A DNA stretch of 64,000 bases from JACRBR01 sp964371355 (lineage in GTDB: Bacteria > Chloroflexota > Dehalococcoidia > DSTF01 > JACRBR01), in the NCBI GenBank assembly GCA_964371355.1, contig CAYJMG010000005.1:62001-126000 (forward strand), in the 5' to 3' direction. Position 1 is the first letter of the stretch; every line of letters begins with the position of its first letter. The notes beneath the pieces are model-generated. The model saw nothing but the letters and a program-made list of their open reading frames with translations, did no database searches and was not told where the DNA came from. Shown piece by piece: positions 34,892 to 42,844 of this stretch. The position numbers were made by a program, and so were the translations under genes.

Positions 34892-35680
34892 CTAGATCTG
34901 GCTGAACCCAAAGAAGTCGAAGTACTGGTTGAAGACTGTCAGGCGGTCCGAGAAGACGAGGATACCTACGAGGATCACCATCGCGCTCGTCGCCATCTCC
35001 AAGACGGGCAGTGCGCCACGAATCCTCCGCAGGAACGCCGTGACAGGGACGAAGGCGAACGCCGTAATCAGGAACGGCAAGCCGAGCCCGAGCGAATACA
35101 CGAACAACAGGTAGCCGCCGCGCGCGACCGTGCTGGATGACGCCGCGAGTGTCAGGATCGCCCCGAGCACCGGGCCGATGCAAGGTGTCCAGCCGACGGA
35201 GAACGCCGACCCGACGCCAAATGACTTCGCATAGGTGGCGGCGCGGCCCCAGCCCCCCGCGCCCGGCATCTCGGTGAAGGCAGCGACGGGGCCGGTGGAC
35301 GTCTGTAGCGAGTACGTGCGATAGAGCCATGGAATCCGAATGACGCCCAGAAGGTTGAGGCCCATCACGATCAGGAAGATACCGGCGATGCGCTCGAAGG
35401 TCGGGAGGTTATCGCGAATCACGTAGCCGAAGAGTCCCACCGATGCGCCCAGCAGCGTGAAAACGGCCGTGAACCCCATGACGAAGCTGGCGGCGTTCGC
35501 GATCGTCTCGCGGCGGTGCTCGGCACCCTCGATGTACCCGGTGGTCCCGGTGAGGTGGGCAAGGTATGCGGGAACGAGCGGTAGTACGCAGGGCGACAGA
35601 AACGAGAGCACACCGGCAAGGAAGGCGAATGCGAATGCCCACGGCCCGTCAAGAAAGCCGACCCAGCTCTCGGTGGTCAT
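34892..35680 (-). CDS. ccdA: CcdA-type thiol-electron transporter
   Basis: This 262-aa protein has about six to seven membrane helices and the two conserved Cys-Pro sites of CcdA/DsbD-beta: FLSPCVLPLVPAYLAHL in helix 1 and VGWTPCIGPVLGAILTL in the second half. It carries electrons from cytoplasmic thioredoxin to extracytoplasmic thiol proteins such as the TlpA-like protein encoded nearby. ATG 35680 (TTESWVGFLDGPW) is preferred; the frame extends 52 residues further but that part is not membrane-like. It is convergent with the CRP gene (6-bp gap). Confidence 0.92.
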   Translation of the reverse strand: MTTESWVGFLDGPWAFAFAFLAGVLSFLSPCVLPLVPAYLAHLTGTTGYIEGAEHRRETIANAASFVMGFTAVFTLLGASVGLFGYVIRDNLPTFERIAGIFLIVMGLNLLGVIRIPWLYRTYSLQTSTGPVAAFTEMPGAGGWGRAATYAKSFGVGSAFSVGWTPCIGPVLGAILTLAASSSTVARGGYLLFVYSLGLGLPFLITAFAFVPVTAFLRRIRGALPVLEMATSAMVILVGILVFSDRLTVFNQYFDFFGFSQI

Positions 35681-35834
35681 GGCCCGATCATCGATCCGCG
35701 CCGCCGCCGGTTCAGTGACGTGGATCACGATGTCTCGATGCCTTTGGTGATCCGCATCACTGATCTCATGCCGCAGTCGTGGCGTATACATGTGCATGCG
35801 GAAAGCCACAGCCCGCCCGCCCGCCGCCCGTACC

Positions 35835-36470
35835 ATGCTCGCCGCCCTTGTCGGTTACCTGATTGGCACCATGCCCAGCGCTGACCTTGCGGCGCGCGGG
35901 GCCGCCCGTCGAAACGGCACGGCGCGCCACGACCTACGGGAGCACGGCACGGGGAATCCGGGCGGCTTGAACGCCGCGAAGGTCCTGGGGACAAGGTGGG
36001 GGCTGGCTGTTATGGCCGCCGACATCGCGAAGGGCGCCGTGGCCTCGATCGCCGGACGTCGGATCGCGGGAGGTGCGGGCGCGTACGCGGCGGGAGCTGG
36101 GGCAGTGATCGGGCACTGCCTGCCGGTATGGAGCGGCTTCCGCGGGGGCAAGGGAATCGCCACGAGCGCCGGGACGGCGGCGGTGTGCTTCCCGGCGTAT
36201 ATGCCCGTTGACCTCGCTGTTGCGGGTGGAACGCTCGGGCTATCGCGCGGTCAGGCGAATCTTGCGGCGTTGATATCGTCCTCGATGTTCACCGCGGCAT
36301 CGTTCGTCTGGTGGAGACGGCGGCGGGGAAACCTCTGGGGCCCGGCGCCGACCCTTGGCCTGCCCATGTATGCCGCTCTCACGAGCGCCGTGATCTGCTG
36401 GCGATTCTATAGCTCGCCGCAGCGGGCGTCAGGCGCGGCGGTGGGCGACCCATCCGCGGTGTCAGCATGA
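35835..36470 (+). CDS. plsY: Acyl-phosphate:glycerol-3-phosphate acyltransferase-like (PlsY)
   Basis: This 211-aa membrane protein has the PlsY motifs: GYLIGTMPSA near the N-terminus, the substrate loop REHGTGNPGGLNAAKVLG, and GHCLPVWSGFRGGKGIATS. It transfers acyl chains from acyl-phosphate to glycerol 3-phosphate, the first phospholipid step. The N-terminal part and C-terminal cationic loop (WWRRRRGN) differ from typical members, so activity is not certain. It overlaps the next gene by ATGA. ATG 35835 is preferred over 35790 because the family begins at this helix. Confidence 0.82.
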   Translation: MLAALVGYLIGTMPSADLAARGAARRNGTARHDLREHGTGNPGGLNAAKVLGTRWGLAVMAADIAKGAVASIAGRRIAGGAGAYAAGAGAVIGHCLPVWSGFRGGKGIATSAGTAAVCFPAYMPVDLAVAGGTLGLSRGQANLAALISSSMFTAASFVWWRRRRGNLWGPAPTLGLPMYAALTSAVICWRFYSSPQRASGAAVGDPSAVSA

Positions 36471-37309
36471 TTGGCGGCATCGCCCTCGTCACGGATTCGG
36501 CTTCGTACCTGCCTGCCGGTGTCCGCGCGGCGCATGGCGTGATCGTCGTGCCCCTTACGGTGGTCATCGACGGCCGCGAGTTCCGCGAGGGCGTGGACAT
36601 TGACGCTGATGAGTTCTACCGTCTGGCGGAAAGCGCGACCTCCATTACGACCTCACAACCGTCGCCCGGGGTGATCGCGGATGCGTACAGCCAAGCGGCG
36701 GACGAGGGCGCGAAGTCGATCGTCTCCGTGCACATCGGTGCATCGCTGTCCGGCACGGTGCAGTCGGCCGGCATCGCCGCGGGCCTCTCGCCGGTACCGG
36801 TGACGGTCGTGGACAGCGGCCAGGCTTCGTTTGCCGAAGGGCTGGTCGTGCTCGAGGTGATCGATGCTCTCCGGCGCGGCGCGACGGTGGCGGCTGTACC
36901 AGGGATAGCCGCCGAGGCCTCGTCGCGCGTCAACAGCACGTTTGTCGTGAAGACGCTGGACATGCTCCGCCGTGGCGGACGCCTCGAACAAGGTGAAGCG
37001 GTGAGCGCGATCCCGGTCCTGGTCACCGAGGCCGGCTCGGTGCGTGTTGCAGGTTCTGCCGCGACAATACCCGAAGCGGTCGCCATCATGACCGGGCACA
37101 TCAAGGACGCCGCAACGGCAGCGGCGCATGGGCTACGGGTGGGAATCGGCCACGGGGCTGCGGCTCCAATCGCCCAGGCGCTGCGCGAACGAGTGTCGGC
37201 CATGGAGGGTATCGAGGAGATCATCGACTACGTCGTGGGGCCGAGCATCGGGGCGCACACGGGCGCGGGCAACGCGGGAGCCGTCTACATACGCAGAGCA
37301 AGCGCATGA
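36467..37309 (+). CDS. DegV-family fatty-acid-binding protein
   Basis: This 280-aa protein has the DegV pattern: GGIALVTDSASYLPAGV, VPLTVVIDGREFREGVDI, TTSQPSPG, SIVSVHIGASLSGTVQSA and the C-terminal HTGAGNAG. DegV/FakB proteins hold a fatty acid for phosphorylation by FakA, producing acyl-phosphate, the substrate of PlsY. The gene overlaps plsY at the front and the flavin reductase at the back (ATGA both times), so the three are translationally coupled. No FakA kinase is visible in the window. Confidence 0.9.
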   Translation: MIGGIALVTDSASYLPAGVRAAHGVIVVPLTVVIDGREFREGVDIDADEFYRLAESATSITTSQPSPGVIADAYSQAADEGAKSIVSVHIGASLSGTVQSAGIAAGLSPVPVTVVDSGQASFAEGLVVLEVIDALRRGATVAAVPGIAAEASSRVNSTFVVKTLDMLRRGGRLEQGEAVSAIPVLVTEAGSVRVAGSAATIPEAVAIMTGHIKDAATAAAHGLRVGIGHGAAAPIAQALRERVSAMEGIEEIIDYVVGPSIGAHTGAGNAGAVYIRRASA

Positions 37310-38733
37310 AGTTCGACTACGACCTGCTCGTCATCGGTGCGGGTTCAGCAGGCATGGCTGCGGCCGAGATTGCGCCCCGCATGGGGGCACGCGTTGCGCT
37401 CGTCGAACGCGATCGTATCGGCGGCGACTGCCTGTGGACGGGCTGCGTGCCGAGCAAAGCGCTTATCGCGTCCGCAAGACTCGCGCACGGCATGCGGCGC
37501 GCGGCGGCGCTGGGGCTGCCGCCGGCTGACGCCGCGATCGACACCGCGCCCGTCATGGAGCGCGTTCGGCGCGTGCAGGGCGAGATTGCCGCTACGAGCG
37601 ACAGCGCGGAGCACTTCGAGCGGCTTGGCGTGACCGTCCTGACGGGCGATGCGCGGCTCCGCGACGAGCACTCAGCGGTCGTCGACGGACGCGCGGTCAC
37701 TTCTCGCTATGTTTTGCTGGCGACCGGCTCAAGGCCCGCCGTGCCACCAATCGTTGGGCTCGCGGAGGCCGGGTACCTGACGAGCGAAACGTTGTTCACT
37801 CTCGAGCGCCTACCTTCATCCATCATCGTGATCGGTGGCGGCCCGATTGCCGTGGAGATGGCGCAGGCGATGCGCCGGCTCGACGTCGTCGTGACGATCT
37901 TGGAGGCGCTACCGAGGATCCTGGGCCGTGAAGAGCCGTGTCTCAGCGACGGCGTCCGCGAAATCCTGCAAGATGAAGGCGTGGGCGTCCATACGGGCGT
38001 CACGGTTGCAGGTGTGAACCGGGGCGGCGGCGGCAAGACGGTCGCGGGCACGATTGGCGGCTCGGATCGGGAGTGGAGCGCGGACGAGATCTTCGTTGCC
38101 ACGGGGAGAACACCCAACCTCGATTCGCTGAGGCTCGATGCAGCGGGCGTGACACACACGAAGAGGGGCATCACGGTCGACGAACGCCTGCGCACGAGCA
38201 TCGCCTCGGTGTATGCGGCGGGCGACGTCGCCGGACGGTTCCTCTTCACACACAGCGCCGTGTCGGAGGCCACTACCGCCTTGCGCAACATGTTCTACCC
38301 CGGCTCGAAGCCTGCAGCGACGGCCGTCCCCTGGACGACGTTCACAGACCCCGAGCTGGGCCATGCCGGCATGACGAGCGGGGAGGCGGTGACATCGCTC
38401 GGTGCCGGCAAGATGTTGACTTTCCGACAGTCTCTTGCCGAGTCTGACCGGGCGCGTGCGGAGGGCGAGGACGGCGAGATCGTGCTGGTGACCGACACGC
38501 AGTACCGCCTGCTCGGCGCGCACGTGCTTGCGACAGGCGCGGGCGACATGATGGGGTCGTTGGCAGACGCGATCGCGCGCCGTGCGCGCGTCACACCGGA
38601 CTTCGCCAATGCAATCCAGGTCTACCCGACGATCTCGTTTTCCATCAGCCAGACGGCGGGCCAGGCAACCTATCGCCAGCTCAGCCGCCCGTTTCTGAGG
38701 GCCATGCGCCGTATCGGCGATCTGGTCCGCTAA
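37306..38733 (+). CDS. FAD-dependent pyridine nucleotide-disulfide oxidoreductase (MerA/Lpd-like)
   Basis: This 475-aa protein has the FAD motif (YDLLVIGAGSAGMAAAEIA), the redox-active pair CLWTGC in GGDCLWTGCVPSKAL, and the NAD(P) motif VIGGGPIAVEMAQAM. The second FAD contact is VYAAGDVAG. The C-terminal HxxE-type acid/base motif of lipoamide dehydrogenase is replaced by IQVYPTISFS, as in the mercuric-reductase-like subgroup. It has no extra N-terminal metal-binding domain or C-terminal vicinal Cys pair, so mercury reduction is unlikely. Physiological substrate unknown; electron transfer to a disulfide is expected. Confidence 0.88.
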   Translation: MKFDYDLLVIGAGSAGMAAAEIAPRMGARVALVERDRIGGDCLWTGCVPSKALIASARLAHGMRRAAALGLPPADAAIDTAPVMERVRRVQGEIAATSDSAEHFERLGVTVLTGDARLRDEHSAVVDGRAVTSRYVLLATGSRPAVPPIVGLAEAGYLTSETLFTLERLPSSIIVIGGGPIAVEMAQAMRRLDVVVTILEALPRILGREEPCLSDGVREILQDEGVGVHTGVTVAGVNRGGGGKTVAGTIGGSDREWSADEIFVATGRTPNLDSLRLDAAGVTHTKRGITVDERLRTSIASVYAAGDVAGRFLFTHSAVSEATTALRNMFYPGSKPAATAVPWTTFTDPELGHAGMTSGEAVTSLGAGKMLTFRQSLAESDRARAEGEDGEIVLVTDTQYRLLGAHVLATGAGDMMGSLADAIARRARVTPDFANAIQVYPTISFSISQTAGQATYRQLSRPFLRAMRRIGDLVR

Positions 38734-39006
38734 GGCGGCGATTTGCCTATCGATGCTGCCGTCGGGCATGATCCGACAACGCCAGCAGCGGGCAGCCTCG
38801 CATCTCATGCCTCAGGACGTCTCGATCGGGTCAGGTGCCTGAGGCCGCCAACCTTCACGCCCGCGCCCGTTCTTGTCCGATGGTGGAACGCAGTCCGCCA
38901 AGCGACCCTAACGCAGATCACCTTGACGCGATGTCAGGCTCGGCGTGATGCCGATCACAGTCCGAGGCGTCCCGCGCCCCTTACGCTCGCGTCACTGGAG
39001 GTGCGG

Positions 39007-39837
39007 ATGGCGCGGCAGCAACGACGACAACACCATCAACAACAGACGAAGCGAAGGAAGGCTTACACACCTTATGCCTCGGCAGCGGCGTCCCATATCA
39101 AGCCCCTGGGCGCCTTTCGCATCTTCAGCAACTACCGGCTGTTCGCGATTGTCGGCGCGGTCTCGCTGTTCGGCGCATACGGTCTGTCAGTGGCCTCGGG
39201 GGGGCGCGTTACAGCGCACGGGTCTTCCTCCACCAGCTCGCATGGCGGCGTCCGCGGCGACGGAGTGCAGCAGCAGACTCCGGTGGCCGGCGGGTTGGGA
39301 TCGCCAGATCCGTCCCGCATCGTCAAGCAATACTCTGCCCCACCGCCCCAGACGATCTACCCCAACCGCCGGTATCTCGCCGTGTTCGAGACGGACCGCG
39401 GCCAGATTCTGGTCGAGCTGCTGGCGCAGGTGGCCCCGCAGGCGGTCAACAACTTCGTGTTTCTCTCTCGCGACGGGTTCTACGACGGGATCTCCTTCCA
39501 CCGCGTCATTCCCGGCTTTGTCGCGCAGGCCGGCGACCCGACAGGGACGGGGCTGGGTGGGCCCGGTTACGAGCTTCCGTTCGAGCCGTCGTCATTGCTG
39601 TTTGAGCCGGGCGTGCTGGCCATCGCTAAGCCATCCGACGCTTCGTCTCTGAACAATGGCAGCCAGTTCTTTTTCGCGCTGGGACGCGAACCCGCCCTCG
39701 ACGGAAAATCAACCGTCTTCGGCCGCATCCTTGAAGGCCGCGATGTGCTCGATGCGCTGTCACCCCGCGACCCGCAGGCCACGCGCGACGCACCCGCGGG
39801 CGACGTGATCAGGTCGGTCACGATCATCGAGTCCTGA
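39007..39837 (+). CDS. Membrane-anchored cyclophilin-type peptidyl-prolyl isomerase
   Basis: This 276-aa protein has a basic Gln/Arg/His-rich cytoplasmic N-terminus, one membrane helix (RLFAIVGAVSLFGAYGLSV), a Ser/Gly linker and a cyclophilin domain. The domain includes FVFLSRDGFYDGISFHRVIPGFVAQAGDP, then NNGSQFFFALGREPALDGKSTVFGRI. It catalyses proline isomerisation, probably outside the membrane. ATG 39007 has GGAGG upstream; a longer frame to 38743 is unsupported. It stands alone, 273 bp after the reductase gene. Confidence 0.9.
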   Translation: MARQQRRQHHQQQTKRRKAYTPYASAAASHIKPLGAFRIFSNYRLFAIVGAVSLFGAYGLSVASGGRVTAHGSSSTSSHGGVRGDGVQQQTPVAGGLGSPDPSRIVKQYSAPPPQTIYPNRRYLAVFETDRGQILVELLAQVAPQAVNNFVFLSRDGFYDGISFHRVIPGFVAQAGDPTGTGLGGPGYELPFEPSSLLFEPGVLAIAKPSDASSLNNGSQFFFALGREPALDGKSTVFGRILEGRDVLDALSPRDPQATRDAPAGDVIRSVTIIES

Positions 39838-40311
39838 CGGATGGTTGGGCTTCCGGTGCGACGTGCATCCAGCGACGATGGACGGCACACTGGATGTCAA
39901 ATAACGCACTACGCGCTGCAGGATCGTGCGAGGATTGTGCCTACTGATACTCGATTCGGCCGATGCGACTCGCCTGTTGTGGCCATCCGGTCAAGGCATG
40001 CGCTCCCAGGCGACCGCTGGGTGGAGTCGGAGCCTGCGCACCAGTGCGGGCGATGGAGTCGATGCCTCGAGTAGAAAGCGCCACCCGACCACGTCCGAAG
40101 ACCTGATGACCTCAAACATGCTGGGAAGGGTCACGGTCTCCCGCTCGCTCGAGCGCGATCACGTCCCGCGCGATGGCGTGCATTCGTTGTCTGGGCAAGG
40201 GAACGACAGTTGCAGAGGGGCCCGTCAGGAAGTACTCGTGCGCGGTTTCCGCGGTACAGTACGCGCCATTGGTGCGGATCGACGGCAGGCGGCAACACGC
40301 GAAGGAACGAC
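39838..40311. other. 474-bp gap without a recognisable gene
   Basis: No open frame here has a credible translation or family. I see no clear promoter pair, terminator or RNA. Base composition is somewhat less GC-rich than neighbouring genes, as is the GH32 gene that follows, which hints at a transferred segment. Confidence 0.5.
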
Positions 40312-41751
40312 ATGAGCCAGGCGCCAGAGCGTCATCGCCCCATCTACCACTTCTCCGCACCCGCGAACTGGCTGAACGATCCGAACGGACTGCTGCAGTG
40401 GCGGGGTCGCTATCACGTCTTCTATCAATACAACCCGAACGGAGCCTTCCACGGCACAATCCACTGGGGTCATGCGGTATCGGACGATTTGGTGCATTGG
40501 CGGGACCTGGCGATGGCGTTGGCGCCCACGCCAGGAGGTCCGGACAAGGACGGCGTTTTCTCTGGCTGCGCCGCCGATCGCGAGGGAATTCCAACGCTCG
40601 TGTATACAGGCATCTTTCCAGAGGTGCAGTGCCTGGCCGAGGCCACTGATCCCAACGACCCCGACCTGACTGTCTGGCGCAAGCACCCCGCCAACCCCGT
40701 GATCGGCGCGCCCCCGGCGGAACTACAGGTGGCAGGGTTTCGAGATCCCTTCGTCTGGCGGGAGGCCGATGGCTGGTATTGTGCCATCGGCTCAGGCATC
40801 AAGGGCGGCGGAGGCCTCGTACTCCTCTACCGGTCGCCAGACCTAGTGCACTGGGAGTACCTGCACGAGCTGTGCCGCGGCGAGCCCGACGAAAGTGGGC
40901 TCATGTGGGAGTGCCCGAACTTCTTCCCCATCGACGGAAAGCATGCGTTGTTGGTGTCGTCGATCCCGCTGAACAAAGTCCTCTGCCTGGTTGGAGACTA
41001 CAGCCAACATCGTTTCACGCCGGAGCGGACGAGCATACTCGACAATGGCGGGTCGTTCTACGCCCCGCAGGTGATGCTGGATGACCATGGCCGCCGGTTG
41101 ATGTGGGGTTGGCTCCGCGAGACCCGTAGCTCTCAGGCACAAATGGCGGCCGGATGGTCGGGCGTCCTGTCCCTACCAACCGAGCTGCTGATGAACAACG
41201 AAGGAACCCTGTACTCGCGTCCTGTGGCGGAACTCACCTCGCTTCGTGCGGCGCACAGCCAATACCGCGATGTCACCCTGCGACCGGAGCAAGACGACCG
41301 CTTGGAATCTGTCGCCGGCACGCGGATGGAAATCCAGGCCGTGTTCGAGCCGGGCACGGCTCGCCAGGTCGGGTTGCATTTGTTCCAGTCTCGGGACGGG
41401 GTGGAGCGGACGTCTGTTTTCCTCGACTGCGACCGCCGGGAATTGGTCATCGACCGCGAACGAGCGAGCCTCGATCCGGGGACAGTTCGGGATGTCCGGA
41501 GCGCGCCCCTTCGGCTTACTCCGGATGGACTGCTCGCTCTACATGTCTTCCTCGACGGCTCGGTAATTGAAGTCTTCGCAAACGATCAGCTCTGTCTAAC
41601 CAGCCGTGTCTATCCCACCCTGACAGACAGCCGGGGTGTGCGGCCGTTTGTGAACGTTGGATCGGCGGAGCTGCGGTCACTCGACGTATGGGACATGCTC
41701 TCAATCTGGCCATCTGGGGAGCGATCGCTGCCGACTCGCTCGCCCGGGTAG
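40312..41751 (+). CDS. Glycoside hydrolase family 32 (fructosidase/sucrose hydrolase)
   Basis: This 479-aa enzyme has the GH32 five-bladed propeller signatures. They are WLNDPNG (nucleophile Asp), GFRDPFVW (transition-state Asp) and WECPNFF (acid/base Glu), and the C-terminal beta-sandwich ends near SVIEVFAND. It releases fructose from sucrose or fructans. There is no signal peptide, so it acts in the cytoplasm and points to sucrose-6-phosphate or imported sucrose as substrate. No sugar transporter or fructokinase is adjacent. It stands alone, convergent with an XRE gene. Composition seems slightly less GC-rich than its surroundings. Confidence 0.92.
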   Translation: MSQAPERHRPIYHFSAPANWLNDPNGLLQWRGRYHVFYQYNPNGAFHGTIHWGHAVSDDLVHWRDLAMALAPTPGGPDKDGVFSGCAADREGIPTLVYTGIFPEVQCLAEATDPNDPDLTVWRKHPANPVIGAPPAELQVAGFRDPFVWREADGWYCAIGSGIKGGGGLVLLYRSPDLVHWEYLHELCRGEPDESGLMWECPNFFPIDGKHALLVSSIPLNKVLCLVGDYSQHRFTPERTSILDNGGSFYAPQVMLDDHGRRLMWGWLRETRSSQAQMAAGWSGVLSLPTELLMNNEGTLYSRPVAELTSLRAAHSQYRDVTLRPEQDDRLESVAGTRMEIQAVFEPGTARQVGLHLFQSRDGVERTSVFLDCDRRELVIDRERASLDPGTVRDVRSAPLRLTPDGLLALHVFLDGSVIEVFANDQLCLTSRVYPTLTDSRGVRPFVNVGSAELRSLDVWDMLSIWPSGERSLPTRSPG

Positions 41752-41800
41752 GGGTTCCACGCCGCGCGGGCGGCATCGGGCGTGAAGCCGTGTCTCTCCG

Positions 41801-42631
41801 TCAGGGGTGAGGGCCCCTGGAGAGCGACGCGAGGGCCGCCCATGTTTCGCCGTCCGCCGGGATCCACTCCTGCCAGTTGAGCTCGTTCCAGATGTCGCAC
41901 ACGGTGAGCTGGCCGATGAAACGCAGCTCCGGGCCGACCCCGCGATAGCGCCAAATGACGCGGTACTGGTGGCGGATCTTGTGCGGCAGCGGCTCGGCCC
42001 GCTCCCACGCATCCCAGAGGCGCCGGAGCTCCGCGGGGTCGCCGGCGAACAGGCGCTCCACTGCCTCGAGGTGCCACGGCGCGGGCCTCTCGAAATCACC
42101 CGGCTGGCGAGGATCGCTCTTGATGAGGCCGAGGAAGAACGACATGGTCTCGTCGTAGCTCGCGATGCACTGGGTGAACCGCGCGATGCTGGCGCCTGAC
42201 AGCAGGTTCCGTGTCATGGGGTCGGGGAAGTCGCGCCGCACGTCCACGTCCCACACGACCTCGAACGGCCGGTTCCAGTGCACGACGTACGAGCCCTGGT
42301 TCGTGATGAACACGGGCCACGGCGATTCATCCGCCTGGCGCTTCAGCTCATCGAGATCCGCGATGTACCGGCGCTCGAACACGCCGCGCCAGTCGATCGC
42401 GAAGCCGGCCCCCGCCACGATCGGGTTCGTCTCGTCGTGTGACAGTCCGATCGCGTTGAGGACCGCGTCGAGCGCCTTCCGGCTGGGATGCCGCGCTCCC
42501 CGTTCGTACGCCTTCACGGCCGCAACGGACAGGCCGGAGCGTCGCGCGACCTCTGGTTGGGAGAGGCCCCGCTGGAGGCGTTGCGTCCGCAGCCTCTCAT
42601 GCCAGGCGAAATCCGCGCTCAATCCGTCCAC
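41801..42631 (-). CDS. XRE-family regulator with MmyB-like ligand domain
   Basis: The protein (276 aa from GTG 42631) has an XRE helix-turn-helix (ERLRTQRLQRGLSQPEVARRSGLSVAAVKAYERGARHPS) and a MmyB/PAS-like domain: WPVFITNQGSYVVHWNRPFEVVW, FLGLIKSDPRQPGDFERPAPW, WDAWERAEP. These regulators bind fatty acids or other small molecules. The frame stays open to GTG 42709, but a palindrome-like pair GTGACAA and TTGTCAC (about 42686-42709) sits there, so the shorter start is favoured. It is convergent with GH32, and an imperfect hairpin lies between their stops. Confidence 0.8.
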   Translation of the reverse strand: MDGLSADFAWHERLRTQRLQRGLSQPEVARRSGLSVAAVKAYERGARHPSRKALDAVLNAIGLSHDETNPIVAGAGFAIDWRGVFERRYIADLDELKRQADESPWPVFITNQGSYVVHWNRPFEVVWDVDVRRDFPDPMTRNLLSGASIARFTQCIASYDETMSFFLGLIKSDPRQPGDFERPAPWHLEAVERLFAGDPAELRRLWDAWERAEPLPHKIRHQYRVIWRYRGVGPELRFIGQLTVCDIWNELNWQEWIPADGETWAALASLSRGPHP

Positions 42632-42844
42632 GCACGCACCTCGGGAACTTGACCCGCGCTGTCGGATAACGCGGGAGGTGACAAATTGTAGCCGCTTTTC
42701 GCTTGTCACGGTGGCCTCTTGGGCAGAGGATCGCCCCGCGGCTCCGGGCGATGGACTGAGCCGCGTGCCCGCGCGCCCATCGGGCAGCGGGCATTCGAGA
42801 CTTCCAGCGGGTATCGAACGTTGGGTGCGTGGAGGAGAAGAGCG

